DNA from: Apostichopus japonicus
Lineage: Eukaryota; Echinodermata; Holothuroidea; Aspidochirotida; Stichopodidae
DNA: 64,000 nucleotides
Direction of reading: 5' to 3'
Assembly: GCF_037975245.1 (NCBI RefSeq)
Contig: NC_092565.1
Location: forward strand, 17,215,999 to 17,279,998
In this document: positions 26,703 to 38,502 of the stretch, one piece after another
Numbering within the stretch: position 1 is the stretch's first letter
How the letters are laid out: every line of letters begins with the position of its first letter
The notes under the pieces: model-generated
The model's input: the letters and a program-made list of their open reading frames with translations, nothing else
What the model was told of the DNA's origin: nothing
Database searches by the model: none
Made by a program: the position numbers and the translations under genes

Positions 26703-27422
26703 GGGCCAAATTGACGAGTTGCACATTTACTACCAACTCGACAAGATGACAAAATTCAGAAAATTGACGTTTTGACGAGATAACGGATCTCGTCAATGCA
26801 TCAATTTTCTGAATTTTGTCATCTTGTCGAGATGGTATACGTAGTAAGTGTGCAACTCGTCAATTTGCAGAAAATTGATGCATTGACGAGATCCGTTAAC
26901 TCGTGAAAACATCAATTTTCTGAATTTTGTCATGCTGTCGAGATGGTAGTAACTGTGCAACTCGTCAATTTGCAGAAAACTGATGCATTGACGAGATCCG
27001 ATATCTCGTCAAAACGTCAATTTTCTGAATTTTTTCATGCTGTCGAGATGGTAGTAACTGTGCAACTCGTCAATTTGCAGAAAATTGATGCATTGAAGAG
27101 ATCCGTTATCTCGTCAAAACGTCAATTTTCTGAATTTTGTCATCTTGTCGAGATGGTAGTAACTGTGCAACCCGTCAATTTGCAGAAAATTGATGCATTG
27201 ACGAGATCCGTTATCTCGTCAAAACGTCAATTTTCTGAATTTTGTCATCTTGTCGAGATGGAAGTAACTGTGCAACCCGTCAATTTGTAGAAAATTGATG
27301 CATTGACGAGATTCGTTATCTCGTCAAAACGTCAATTTTCTGAATTTTGTCACGTTACCATCTCAATAACTCGTCAATTTGCAGATAATTGTCGTTTTGT
27401 CAAGTTGGTAACTCGTCAATAC
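26703..27422 (+). repeat. 105-bp minisatellite with an inverted leading unit
   Basis: The motif tcaattttctgaatttt recurs at 26801, 26912, 27017, 27122, 27227 and 27332, giving spacings of 111, then 105 four times. Each unit contains a palindrome with 10-bp arms, TTGACGAGAT and ATCTCGTCAA. The first unit, about 26703-26811, is the reverse complement of the others, so the array has a head-to-head junction. The last unit decays from about 27350. The 105-bp length is a multiple of three, so a plus-strand frame stays open as 35-residue repeats. I regard that as incidental. Confidence 0.9.
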
Positions 27423-28726
27423 AATGTCCCTTCTACGCTTCCGTATATACAAGAGACGTACAGACATTATGTTAATAATCATGAGTGACAACTTGCTGTA
27501 CGGTCACAGGTCACAGAAACGACCACGAAGTGTCATTTACCTCATACAGCATATGTTGGATGAAGGTGTAGCCACCGCCAAATATGATTTGGATAAATAA
27601 TCTCACGCACAATTTCCTATTTATAGCCACAAATAAAAAACTATGCCACCAATTATAGGGGGATATTCCCCAACCTAAAATATTCGGGGAAATGAACTAA
27701 CGGCATAAGGAGGTACTGGTACTTCAGGCCTACGAAATAGTGCTAATATGCTAACGTTCAACCTTATTTTCTTGAATAAAGGCAGGCCTTCTACATAATA
27801 GATCTTACTTATTAATACAGCTCCAGGGGCAAGCTTTGTCTCATATGGACTAACGTTATTACTACTTGCTATAAGTGAATGTAGAAATGGGAAATGTGGG
27901 GAAATGTTTAGTTCAGTGCAACCACGGAATTCTACATGGAACAGAGCCTAATGCTGCTCGACGGGAATATAGCTATCACGTTAGGCTACAGGCACGGTTA
28001 TTGCTAGGTAACGGGTGTCGTCTGCTGCTCTAAGCACGCATACACATTTACGTACTAGTTGGGTGAAATCATCATGCGTAATGGGGAGAGTAATATATTA
28101 GTACCACCCTGGAACACATCACATGACCCTCCATGCATGGTACGTGCGTACGCGCGTATTTACTGTGTGATAGTTTCTCCAGATTCATTTACCTCGATGG
28201 TTTAAGGTACATGTGACTTCTAGAACAACGACATCCAGACTAATTTCTACGGTTTTCTTCTTACAAATTCTTATCATAATCTTTAGGAGCTTGTTTTACG
28301 TAGTATTAAGAACATTTTTTGTAAAGTTAAGAAACTAGTCTTGGCGTGTTAGGCCCAGGTTAAGTCAGTTCGTTCAAATTAATAGTCTATTTTGCCAGTC
28401 GTGAAACTAGTACTGCTACTACTACTAGTAGGACTACAGTAGTCTAGGTACAGTAGGAGTATTAACACCCATAGGCCTACTCAGCTGAGTAATGTGTGAA
28501 TCATTAGGCCTAGGCTAGGAGTCGGACTACTTCATTAGGGCTTATCAGTAGCATGGTGGTCTCATAATTGACGCACTTAAGGATTTTTATATGTGTAGCT
28601 CCTCAAAAATGTAATGATCTCAATATATTGATTGTTCTGTGCATACGTAATACACTACAATTGACTATTGAGCATAGGCCCTAGTTTGACCACAAAATGT
28701 CTACCGTGTCAAGTTCTTTCATGGCC
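27423..28726. other. Intergenic, no gene recognised
   Basis: No supported exon, RNA gene or terminal-repeat pair found. GGCCTA-type motifs are frequent, especially near 28380-28530. Confidence 0.5.
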
Positions 28727-28978
28727 GTGGCTATTCTTACGACTAGTTGTAACAATTATTTATAAACTATTCTTACGACATCGGCGAATTCAAAGTAAAT
28801 AAAGCAACTGCGCATTTAGTAGGGGTAACCCTAACTCTAACCCTCAATCCAACCCTAGCCCTAAACCTAACCCTAACCGGGAATTATTGTTCGTAAAAAT
28901 AGTACTCCTAGTCATAAAATAGCAACTGCGCATGCGCAAAAGGGAATTATTGTTACAACTAGTCGTAAGAATAGCCAC
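28727..28978. mobile_element. MITE with 30-bp perfect terminal inverted repeats
   Basis: The left end starts GTGGCTATTCTTACGACTAG and the right end is its exact reverse complement, with a perfect match over 30 bp. The 10-bp word GTTCTTTCAT occurs just outside both ends (about 28713-28722 and 28982-28991), separated from the inverted repeats by 4 and 3 bp. This may be a long target duplication of the type made by Mutator-like elements. The interior has a second copy of the CTATTCTTACGACA end motif at 28768 and a direct repeat of gcaactgcgcat. There is no coding sequence. Confidence 0.8.
28826..28878. repeat. Degenerate telomere-like (CCCTAA)n tract inside the MITE
   Basis: Units such as CCCTAA, CTCTAA, CCCTAG and CCTAAC follow one another for about 53 bp. 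They are close to the animal telomere repeat but imperfect. The tract lies wholly within the terminal inverted repeats at 28727-28978. Confidence 0.8.
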
Positions 28979-30387
28979 TTTGTTCTTTCATACCCCGAAA
29001 TTAACATTCTTCGATAAGCCAACTGTAAGTATGTATACATCTATTGTCTCTGGATGCTGTTTGCTATGCTCTGGGCCTCTAAGGCCAGACAGGTCAGGTC
29101 CCTGAGAGTAGTGGTATCATGTTAAGCCTAGTTAAAGGCATTGAAATTGACTACAGTAGTCCCAAACCGCGCTGCCCCTGAAAAAGTTAACTTTCCGTTG
29201 CTTGCAAGTGAAGTTTTATTCTTTTCGCTACAAAATGCAGACAGTAATGGAACATGATACATCGTTATCTTTTATCTAGACCTGAGATATCCATCGCTGC
29301 TATGTACACTGTGTTGTGGGTACTCACCGTAGCTCCATGTATTGACTGTACACTATAGTGTCTAATTACCGACGGTAGCAAGCTGTGTGTGTATTTTCTG
29401 GGATCGAAGGTGGTGTCTAACACTTCTGTACACCTCATTCGAAACTAGGTCAGATTACCGGCATCAGACGTTTCTTTGTGCGCGAGTCTTCACTCCCTGT
29501 AGTTTAAGGTTACAAGTTTTGTTAATTTTAGGGAGTAAGATTTCCAGATGCCAAGAACACAACTGGGGGTGGGAGGGGAGGGTGTTAAAAGCTTAATAAG
29601 AAACACAATTTGATCAGCACATACAAAGTTTAGGTTGCCTGCTGTATCATTTCTAGTAATTATTTGAAGGTGCGTCATTTATGAAGCCTTTGCTACACAT
29701 CTTTCGAACAGTGGCAGTAGTACCAGTATGATGGAGTGAATCATTACTTTGAATTTGAACTGTCAGCTTTTACTTACTGTACTGTCAAAAAGAAAGTATT
29801 ATTGACTGATTAATTTGTATGATGTTGCTTTTTTCATTGTCAATGTGTAATAGTGAATTTTAGCCAGTGTGTCACGTAGTCATGAATGTCTAAAGTTGTA
29901 AATAACAGTATGAATTACTCCAGCGGCAGCAGAGTTCTAGCCATGTGTGTATCCTGTTTTGTACAGGAATTGAAATAGTTGAGATAAGCCTAACTAAGTT
30001 TCTATTCTGACAACCAGAAACTTGTGTCCATGGTTTTGTCAGAGTGACATCTAGTGATGCTAGGATTTCAAGGCTTTTGATTCTACATACAGTAATCTTT
30101 CTTTGAACAATGTTTGGACCAGCAGAAAAGACAATACGGGTGGTAAAAGGATGACTGGCAAACTTATTACAGGCATGAGCTTTTTCCGCGAATTCGCAGA
30201 ATAATGGTGATTTCTTATCTACCTCGGGGACAAAAAGTATTATCATAACACTGTAGCATAAGCAAACTGGAGCCTATACCGCAATTTTTGCAAAGTTCTG
30301 GGATTTTTTTCTACCCCATGCTCATCCAGGTTATGTATGTGTTACCATGGTAATTGTAACTTTGTTATGTTGCTCCTATACTTACAG
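28979..30387. other. Upstream region of PBDC1
   Basis: This must contain the promoter and probably a non-coding first exon, because coding exon 1 of PBDC1 begins at a 3' splice site (cttacag ending at 30387). I could not place a transcription start or TATA box with confidence. Confidence 0.4.
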
Positions 30388-30404
30388 ATTCAAGAGAGCA
30401 CAAA

Positions 30405-30434
30405 ATGTATGATGCAGAAAACTATAACAATGAT
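30405..30434 (+). CDS. PBDC1: PBDC1 coding exon 1
   Basis: The exon starts after cttacag at 30387; bases 30388-30404 are taken as 5' UTR and ATG is at 30405. It encodes MYDAENYNND and ends at donor gtaagt, phase 0. The frame is also open upstream to the splice site, so the true start could lie in an earlier exon. Confidence 0.8.
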
Positions 30435-33400
30435 GTAAGTTGGTTGTTACTTTGTTTCTTCTTTCAATATATACTTAACAATTCAGATATTCTTTTAGTT
30501 ACATTCTTCATTAAATTTAGACATAACTAATGACATTCCATTATTAAATGGCATCTGGTTCAGTCGTTGAACTTATAGGTTTTGTAATCCCATATGGTTT
30601 GGACTGTGCCATAAGTGCTTTTGAAGCTCTGCCAATGGTCATCATGGATGATCATATGAAGCTGCCTAAATATTTGATCAAACCTTCCTTAAGTGTTGAA
30701 CAAGTATCATACAGAATTACAAGGCATCCATGATTAATGCTATGCACTTTCTACAGCAATTGCTACCATATTATATTTCTGATGATAATGATACAAAAAA
30801 GGATTGTACCAGGTTGTGCAATGGAGTTTGCCAGAAACAGCAAACTGGAAGATTTTGATGGCCTATTGAGTTGTAAGATTGCAATCTGCATTGAATTCCC
30901 TGTAATGTGGTTCCACTTCTTGGCTAAGCAAAGTACGGTAATCTGCTGCGTTAGTATGTAAACTGAAATAGCAGCAAACACTGTGAAATGCTTGTCAATA
31001 TTAAGGAAATAAAGTGTTACATTAAATCTACAGGTGAGGCAAGTACAAGATTATTTGTATTGGTGGTGTACCAAATGCAATGACTTGTTTATTAATTAGG
31101 AGTAGCCACATGGCCATTCACATAGATCACTCGTGGTAGGAGTGAGGGTTACTCAGCTAAATATTTTAAATTGTAATTATATATGACCAGAGACTTTTTC
31201 AGAGTGAAACAAAGTATTAAACAGCCCATTGCAAAATACAGAGCTTTATATTATAAGGTAAACGGTGGTAACCCTTCTATCATTCAATATGTTCATATGA
31301 ACTAATTTGCTTAAATATGTATTTACTAACTCTGGAACTCTTTGTCTTCTATGCCTGTGCTATTTCTCTTGATAGGCTAGTGTGGAAGGTCTGTGGGCAG
31401 TACAGACTATGCATCATTGTGAAACCTACATGAATGTGAGTGTTTCATAAATTTTATGTGTTGATGTTTTTTTACTTTAATAGAAAAACTATCGTTCACT
31501 GTAGTTTTAAAGGGTAGTGAGGAACATAAAATATTCCTATAAAGCACCAAAATAAATAGTGTTACTACTGTATATGTCTGAGCTATATGTAATGAACCAA
31601 ATGTTCTACAGTCTTATTGTACTTTGACCAAGTTTTGGTAGGGATGTGTAGAAGTTCATACAATATGTAATTTTCACCAAACCTCTTTAATTTTCAATTA
31701 AAATTTGAATTTAATACTTGTTGGAGCTCCAAGGATAACTGTCTTCTTTTTATGTAGGGGTTGGGGAGGGGGGAGGGGGGAGGGTGTGGATGGGGAGATG
31801 ATGAGGCTACCCATTAAGACAAGATTTGTTGTAAGCTACTGTACTTGCTGTCTGCTGTGCATTCAGAAACCTGTTGATGTTCATACTCTGTTCTCTTGCA
31901 GCTCATATCTTCTGTTGATTCAAGAATCTTGAAACTAAGTGACAGGGATGACCTCATCCTGGAAGATTTCTGCAAAGACTTCCCAAATTTTGAAATAAGT
32001 CTTGTCAAAGAAGACCACTTGAAGAAACCATCTGCTAAAGTGGTAAGGAAGTTGAAAGACTGTAGCAGTTTTTGTGATGCACAGCTGATATCCCCATCAA
32101 TTCTCTCCCTTGCACCTCCCCCCTCCCCAATCCCTCTCTTTCATCACTGAGTTTGACATGTTGGTGAGCTTTCTTTATTGGTACTATATTTCAACTGTTT
32201 TTGTCATATTTCAACTTCATTCATGCACAGTCATGGATGTGGAATATAAAACATACAAATTTTGTTCTACTTGTGTAGCATACTGTTGTGGAAGTTTGTC
32301 TTTGAAATTGTATTTAAATGACGATTTCAAAGGCCACAGTTTTGTGATGTTCATCTGTGGTTACCTATTATAAAGGAGCTGCAACAATAAACTTTTCTCC
32401 TATCTAAGTAAAGTATATCAATACGAGAGCCAGTATTTTGATACTGAGGGAGGGGATGGAGAGGAGGGCAGGGAATGCCATGCTAGGATCAATTCCTAGA
32501 CCCTCTTTTCCGTTATGTTTATTTATGGATGCACGTTTTTACTGTTCCAGTATAAACTTCATTTTCTGGATTTGTCAGGGTCAGAGGTTGTTGGTTTAGA
32601 AAGAAAAGAACAACATCTCGAAAATCCATATTTCTTTACTATGATGTAAAACTTTGACTTTATAGTATTATAACAGAGAGCATTTTACTATTATCTGCCC
32701 CTTACCCCACAAGTTCACCTATACAATCTCTTAGTTGGTAGCACAGACAGGAAGTCCTCCAACATCACTATAAAATATTACTAACAGTTTCTGTTTACAA
32801 GCCATAAAGATAATAATATACTTCCCCATCTTCTAAGTCTTGATGGATCACTTACACTTTGACTTCCACAGCATAAAACTCTCTACAACAAAAACCCTAC
32901 ACCTGTCTGTGCATATATTATATCTCTACACAGATCTCTACCAAGAAAGTAACCTTCAATGTGATGTCATTGATGATGTCACAGTGTCAATTTCTCAGTA
33001 GCCCTGCCTCTGTTTCTTGGTAGAGTGTGTGTCAACAAGAGGACAGAGTAACTTCCAGTCCCATCCTCTGTCACCAACAAGTTTCAAGTTAATTAAAAAT
33101 CCAGTATAAATTACATGAAAGTACATATTTATAAATTGGATATGACAAACATTTAAAAGTTATTATGCTTAAAATAGCATGTTCAAGCACCGGTGTGACA
33201 GAATCTCTGCAAGGTATATTATTGTGTGAAATACAGTAACATGTTTCAAACAGACTTCTTTTCAGTGTGTGTGTCGTTTTGGTACTGTAACTGCACAAGA
33301 GTACTGTAACTTCAACCTTCCCAACGTAGTGCTACTATTATTATTATTATGATTAATTATTACATATTATCTTTTATTCTTTTTCAGAAATGGCGGACAT

Positions 33401-34504
33401 TTTGCAATCGTTATAAAGAAGAAATAAAGGACTTCAATCAAGGGTTACTCATCAGGTTAGACTGCAAGAAAGACTACTCAGAAGAGAATACTATTTTAGG
33501 TGAGCCTTGACCCTGGTTGTGCAATACAACAGAAGATATATTAATCTTGTCTGTAACGCATTGATAAAAATGAAAGAAAATTTCAATTTACATCATTCCT
33601 CTCTTACCCGTCTCCTATAAAATTCACTCCAATCTACCCCAGGTGATAAACTGGCAACATTCTGTCACTGTTCCCTCCTCCCCATGACCCTTGCCTATGT
33701 TACCTATGTTCAGATTATCTAAACATGATTTTCTAGCAAGGTTTTCCATCTGCTTGAAAGAATTTTGTTTAACAACGCACATCCATCTCATATGTAAAAG
33801 TAATGAAAATGTATTCAGAGAAAATGAAGAAAAGGGAAAAAAAATGAATCAATAATTTCAGGTCAAAAATTGGGCAATGCAATTGAAGCTTTTATATTAA
33901 AGGATAAGGAATCTTCCCAGCTTGCCTGCATAATGAACTTCTTTTTAAATTGATTAAACGTTAGGTTACACCGTTTATGGGGAATGAGAGCCTTGATAGA
34001 CCTGGTTACATTCAGAACAATGAAACAAGCACCTATAATGTGTCTATGTAATGGGGGCACTGGTAGGCTGGAGTGTGGTGCACTATTCACCTCAAAACAA
34101 TCCATTTTGTGTACATTTGAAATGGTCTTTCAAAGTGATAAAACCAAAAAGTGAAAGTCCAACCATCCTCGCTTGCTCCATGTCAAACACCTATTGAACT
34201 TGTATGTCTCCATTAATCAGATCACATGCACTCATTGGGCAAAGATGTCACTTATAATATAGTGTGTTCAGTAATTTAGTATATATTTAAATGTATCACA
34301 ATGACATAAAGCACAGTTGTTATATTAATTCTTTCTTTCTTTCTTTCTTCAGTCACCAAAATCCAGTTTCTTGCTATTGAGATTGCAAGAAACCGGGAAG
34401 GGCTGAATTTGCATTTTTGGAAGACGAAAAGGAAAGATGAGCTCCAAGAACAAACGACTACAGATGCAAACAACACAGACACTAGCAGTGACAAGAACAG
34501 CTAA
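30405..34504 (+). CDS. PBDC1: PBDC1 homologue (whole gene, five coding exons)
   Basis: Joining 30405-30434, 31376-31435, 31902-32042, 33388-33499 and 34353-34504 gives 495 bases, or 164 residues plus stop. All introns have GT-AG ends and phases match (0, 0, 0, 1). I recognise the family by LISSVDSRILKLSD (near residue 31), KWRTFCNRYKEEIKDFN, the strongly conserved LIRLDCKKDYSEENTI, and IQFLAIEIARNREG near the C-terminus. PBDC1 is a small conserved eukaryotic protein. Its yeast counterpart Ypl225w (Chp1) is a ribosome-associated chaperone needed for folding of the GTPase eEF1A. The N-terminus is short compared with mammals, with only ten residues before the WAVQ helix, so an extra upstream coding exon is possible. 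The C-terminal tail is a short acidic/polar Thr-Asn-Asp-Ser stretch, as in relatives. It converges on the CARD/Death-domain gene about 4 kb downstream. Confidence 0.93.
31376..31435 (+). CDS. PBDC1: PBDC1 coding exon 2
   Basis: Twenty codons (ASVEGLWAVQTM and so on) between acceptor gatag and donor gtgagt, phase 0 on both sides. It matches the helix preceding the LISSVD motif in the family. Confidence 0.92.
31755..31798 (+). other. G-quadruplex-prone tract in PBDC1 intron 2
   Basis: Several runs of four to six G separated by one to three bases lie on the sense strand, about 100 bp upstream of the exon 3 acceptor. Four or more G-runs this close meet the usual definition of a G4 motif. Confidence 0.7.
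31902..32042 (+). CDS. PBDC1: PBDC1 coding exon 3
   Basis: Forty-seven codons starting LISSVDSRILKLSD and ending KKPSAKV, between acceptor ctcttgcag and donor gtaagg, phase 0 on both sides. Confidence 0.95.
33388..33499 (+). CDS. PBDC1: PBDC1 coding exon 4
   Basis: Thirty-seven codons plus one base, from KWRTFCNRY to SEENTIL. The acceptor is tttttcag and the donor gtgagc. It carries the family's best conserved block, LDCKKDYSEENTI. Confidence 0.96.
34331..34352 (+). repeat. (CTTT)n microsatellite forming a 3' splice-site tract
   Basis: A run of ctttctttctttcttt ends in cttcag directly at the PBDC1 terminal exon, so the microsatellite serves as the polypyrimidine tract. Confidence 0.85.
34353..34504 (+). 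CDS. PBDC1: PBDC1 coding exon 5 (terminal)
   Basis: It begins after a CTTT-repeat polypyrimidine tract ending cttcag. It completes a split Val codon, encodes TKIQFLAIEIARNREG, then a Lys/Glu- and Thr/Asn/Asp/Ser-rich tail, and stops with TAA at 34502-34504. Confidence 0.95.
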
Positions 34505-34745
34505 TAGTCTGCTAGTAACACCGGTTAGAGCAACAGTGAGAGCAAGTTCACTTCCATTAACAACACTACACCTCCCACCATGCAAGGCCTCAGCGCTGCA
34601 ATACCAATCTTTAAGATATCGCATTAGTATCATGTAAGAACATTTAAAATTGTTCCGTTTGAAGTCAAGGGTTGCCCATTTGCCCAGCCACACAACACAG
34701 ACCTCGGTGCAACCATGTCTGTAGTTGTTGCATTAATGTCAGCTA

Positions 34746-34751
34746 AATAAA
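34746..34751 (+). terminator. Poly(A) signal candidate for PBDC1
   Basis: AATAAA lies 242 bp beyond the PBDC1 stop. A second AATAAA at 35513-35518 is an alternative site for a longer 3' UTR. Confidence 0.5.
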
Positions 34752-34759
34752 AAAGAGTG

Positions 34760-37700
34760 TTCTTTTGAAACCAGGTAGGAACATGTTGCCCAGGCATTCA
34801 ACACCATTTGAGAGATGAAAGATGGTTTCTTTTGAAATCAGGTACGAACACTTTGGCTTACAACACTTTTGAGAGATGAAATATGGTTTCTTCCAACATC
34901 AAGTGCAAACACTTTGCCCCAGCCTTACAGCACTGTTAAAGCAGCCTAATTTACATGCAAGAATCTGTGGATTTAATTTTTATTAACTGGTAAGGATGAC
35001 ACATGTAATTAATGTAATGAATAAGGAATTAAGTTATTGTAAGTAGTCCCCCGTCTAGAGGGCAGAATCTTTAGGCCTTGATGAACTGTGATGAGAATTG
35101 GATTATGCTGATATGTCAAGTTTTGGGGTTGCCTGGGTAATCAAGTCATTCTGTACTTGAGTTTGCTTTTGCAATGGGAAGTTCAAAAGTTCTATGACAG
35201 TTATTGGTCCATAGTGATCAAGCATAAACCTTTTCTGCATTTGTGCTGTTATTTAGTACTTGACTGTAGTTGTGTTTTAACTTACAGCGTGGCACTTTGC
35301 AGTATTATGCATTACAATTATTAATAGTTTGATATCTGATCAGGAAAATCCATAATTCCCAGGTTTTCAATGTATCTATCCTATTGTATGTATTATCTAC
35401 AGTAATTTAAAGAAGCTTCCTGATCTGAAAATGTGGTGTTGATTTCCAAACATGGTTTAGTTTGGACAGATTTTAATGTGAAATCATGATCTGTTTCTGA
35501 ATTCTGACACCCAATAAAATCGTTTACAGCTTTGAAGGCAGTCTACTGTGAAGGTGTTTTTTTTTTTATTCTTGGTCATTAGCAAATCGGGGAGGACATT
35601 TTGTGCCACTAAGTCTTTCTACAATAACTTTCAGAGAACAACCTGTGGTAATCATTCCTCCGTAAATGGTCATTAGAAATATTCCCGTGACCCAGTGTCG
35701 TCTATTCAACTTGTATTGAATAAATTGAGTTTTGACATACATATATAGAGGTCATGACCCCTTGTCAGTAGTAAGTGTACACCAGTTTTTCTGCTTTGCT
35801 TTAAGCAAAAACATTACGATTCCGAACTTCAAAAGCTGAAGGCATTGTTTTTCTAAATAAGAAGACGTTGATAAATTTGATACTTAGTATTTTTTTTTTT
35901 TATGTCCGTAGCTTTTAGTCTGGAGATATAGTATCTGTAAAAGGCCATCTTGTCAAATTTCAATTTTACCAAAATGTCAACTGAACAGAAGAGAAATAGA
36001 AACACAAGAAGATAGAGAATGTTCTGTTATCTTTGTTATTTTCATTTACCATGCATTTGTTACAAGTTTATAATTGTTTTACATACTGTACAGGTCTGCT
36101 GATGGCAAAGCACACCAAATGAACACTGACACATCCTGACATTTGAACCACACCTCTTTGCACCCCCTCACCCACTACCATCATTAACTTTACATCCCAT
36201 ACAAGTAAATGTTTTCCATTAAACAAATGTAAACCAAGATTCAAATCAGACAGACAGTGTTTACACAGTTTAATGTATGCATAATATTAACCTTCCAGTG
36301 ATAACAGTGAATTAGTTGACCATCAAAGAGGTGATAGGTTTCTATAGGTTAAATGAGTCAATCCCTTCCTCCCCCCCCCCCCCCACAACTGGATGTTCTT
36401 CGCAGCTGATAAGAGTGATGGAGAATATATGCTCAAATCTTCAAACATCACAGTATTCACTTCTGGTGTGTAACAGCGTTCAGACAGAGTTCTCCATAAT
36501 TTCACTCTAAACTTTCTCAAACACTTTACATAAATTGCTTTCTTCCTATCACACTGAAGCTGGTCTTGGGTAATTACACAATGCTTTCATTTAATGGCCT
36601 ATGGAGATGGTAGTGTCTTGGTATAACATAGCATATAGTAATAGAAGTATGGGAAACTACTGATGTAGATTTGATTCATAGAATGCCAGTTGTTCTTGGT
36701 TAGTTAGATTATTAGTCTGCTCTGTAAAAATGGAGAGATGAATGAAATGACCACACAAAAATTCATGCCTAACCTAAGGAAGGGGTGCCATTAATGTACT
36801 GCAGGTTGGATAAATATGAAATCTGAACCAGAACTAGACAGTGTAGAGTAAAGTAACAGAAAAAAAAAATTGAAAACGGAAATATGTATAATAAATAGCC
36901 ACAAAGAGGACAAAATGAATTCTTAAACAATCAAGGATATAATATCTTTTTTTTTTAATCTTAGAACATATATCTTAAACTGAACCACAATTATTCAACC
37001 TTTTACTTTAATCTTGCTACTTCAAACTGAGCATAAAATAAATCAAAGTAGATCGTCAAAAATTACTGGATCTTCACCAAAGGCGACTTGAAAATATCCT
37101 GCTAGGAACAAAAATTTGGATCCTCTATTAAACTTGCTATATATTCAGCAACACAGACTGTTTGCAGAAGATAAGTAGCTTTTATAATATTGCTTTCTCT
37201 CTTTGAATGTAAAATAACTAGTTTTCTCTTTCTAGACACATTAAATGTGGACAATAATATAAATGTATATATATAGACATATTTCAGAATTATAACCAAA
37301 TTATCATTTGATTGATTCAGCAGAATTGATCTCTGATATGACAAGACAAAAAAAGGAAAGTTAACAATAAATCTTTCTTCAACAGGGATGTAATTTTCAC
37401 AAGATGGTTATCAACCTCTTACGTTGACTGTTTGGGAATACTGAGTTCCTGCCACTGCAATATCGCTTTTAAAGGATGACTGCAGGTCCGATTTAATTTT
37501 GATATGTTCTGGAACATTTATTGTACAAGCTGCTGCTATCAGTTCAGGAAGTATCTCTGTAACTCTTTTAATTTTTATGAGGAATGACCCTTTAAACAGG
37601 TGAGGTTCATCAATTGAACAAGACGCAACCCCAACCATCTAGAAATAACTGTCACGTACAACTTCCTTTCCCCAAAACAGCTAAGAAATTCTTATTCCAT

Positions 37701-38502
37701 TCGGGTTGATATCACATAGTTAAGTGTTTCTTAACACATAAGGCTCCTCTTCACACATAAGGCTGGAGACTAGATCAAGTCTTTATGACATCATTGAGCA
37801 TCACTTGCTTAAATGTTTTTGTTTTTTTTTGTCTTTGTTTATTACAATGGTTGACATTTTCTGTAGTAGAGATTAGTATTGCAATTGCTGAATCTAAAAT
37901 ATCTAACTATAAGTTTGCCCAGAACAATGGTGTTGAATGTCTTCCAAAGGCGTTCTGTTGCTAATATGAAGTTGAAAAAAAACATATTTTGGTTTCAGTT
38001 ATTAGGATTTATAAAACCATGGCTTAACATTTATATTTGTCATCAGTTTAACCTTAAAGGAGCCTTCCAGGTATTTATCAAAATTTGAAGGTAAATATCT
38101 CCAACACCAGAATAGCTAGAGATTGTTTTCTCCTTTCTTTGACTATTATATATCCAGACTAAATTCTGCCTAAACGTTTTCCCTTAAGTCCTTGTATTTC
38201 ACTCCTTCTTCTTAACTCTATCACTGAAGAGCTAACTGACTTGACAAGAATATTGCCTTCTATAATATATTGTAAGCGTGCATGTAAGCACAAGCCTATT
38301 GATTGTATCAAACTCTGTGATTTCACTGTATTGGTTGTAGAAAGAGATGTATTAAATAATCAAAATACGATGTTGGCGAAATGAAAGAGTTTTCTTTGGT
38401 CACCAATCAGGGTATATTAAATCCCCCTTCAAAAGTTCTAATGCCATGCCATACTCGGTAATGGTGCATTCAATATCTTACAAAAGATATATTCTCATCT
38501 TT
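34760..38502. other. Convergent intergenic region
   Basis: This lies between the 3' ends of PBDC1 (plus) and the CARD/Death-domain gene (minus). It should hold both 3' UTRs. A minus-strand AATAAA (tttatt on the plus strand at 37838-37843) lies about 660 bp beyond the minus-strand stop. I see a poly-C run near 36371 but no supported gene. Confidence 0.5.

Noticed and set aside
26943..27488. Plus-strand frames with 35-residue repeats
   Set aside because: The 105-bp minisatellite unit is a multiple of three, so any stop-free frame persists. There is no start context, domain or splice support.
37095..37106. Second hammerhead-like site
   Set aside because: Only ATCCTGCTAGGA is shared. The GAAAC and CTGANGA boxes are lost, so it is too weak for a separate feature.
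37102..37344. Minus-strand frame with a hydrophobic segment followed by basic residues, considered as a MAVS-like membrane anchor
   Set aside because: The hydrophobicity comes from an AT-rich TATATA stretch and no splice sites connect it to exon 7.
37411..37638. Possible alternative 3' exon of the CARD/DD gene (minus strand, acceptor ttatttctag)
   Set aside because: There is a plausible acceptor but no convincing donor in exon 7, and no recognisable domain. It could be tested with RNA-seq.
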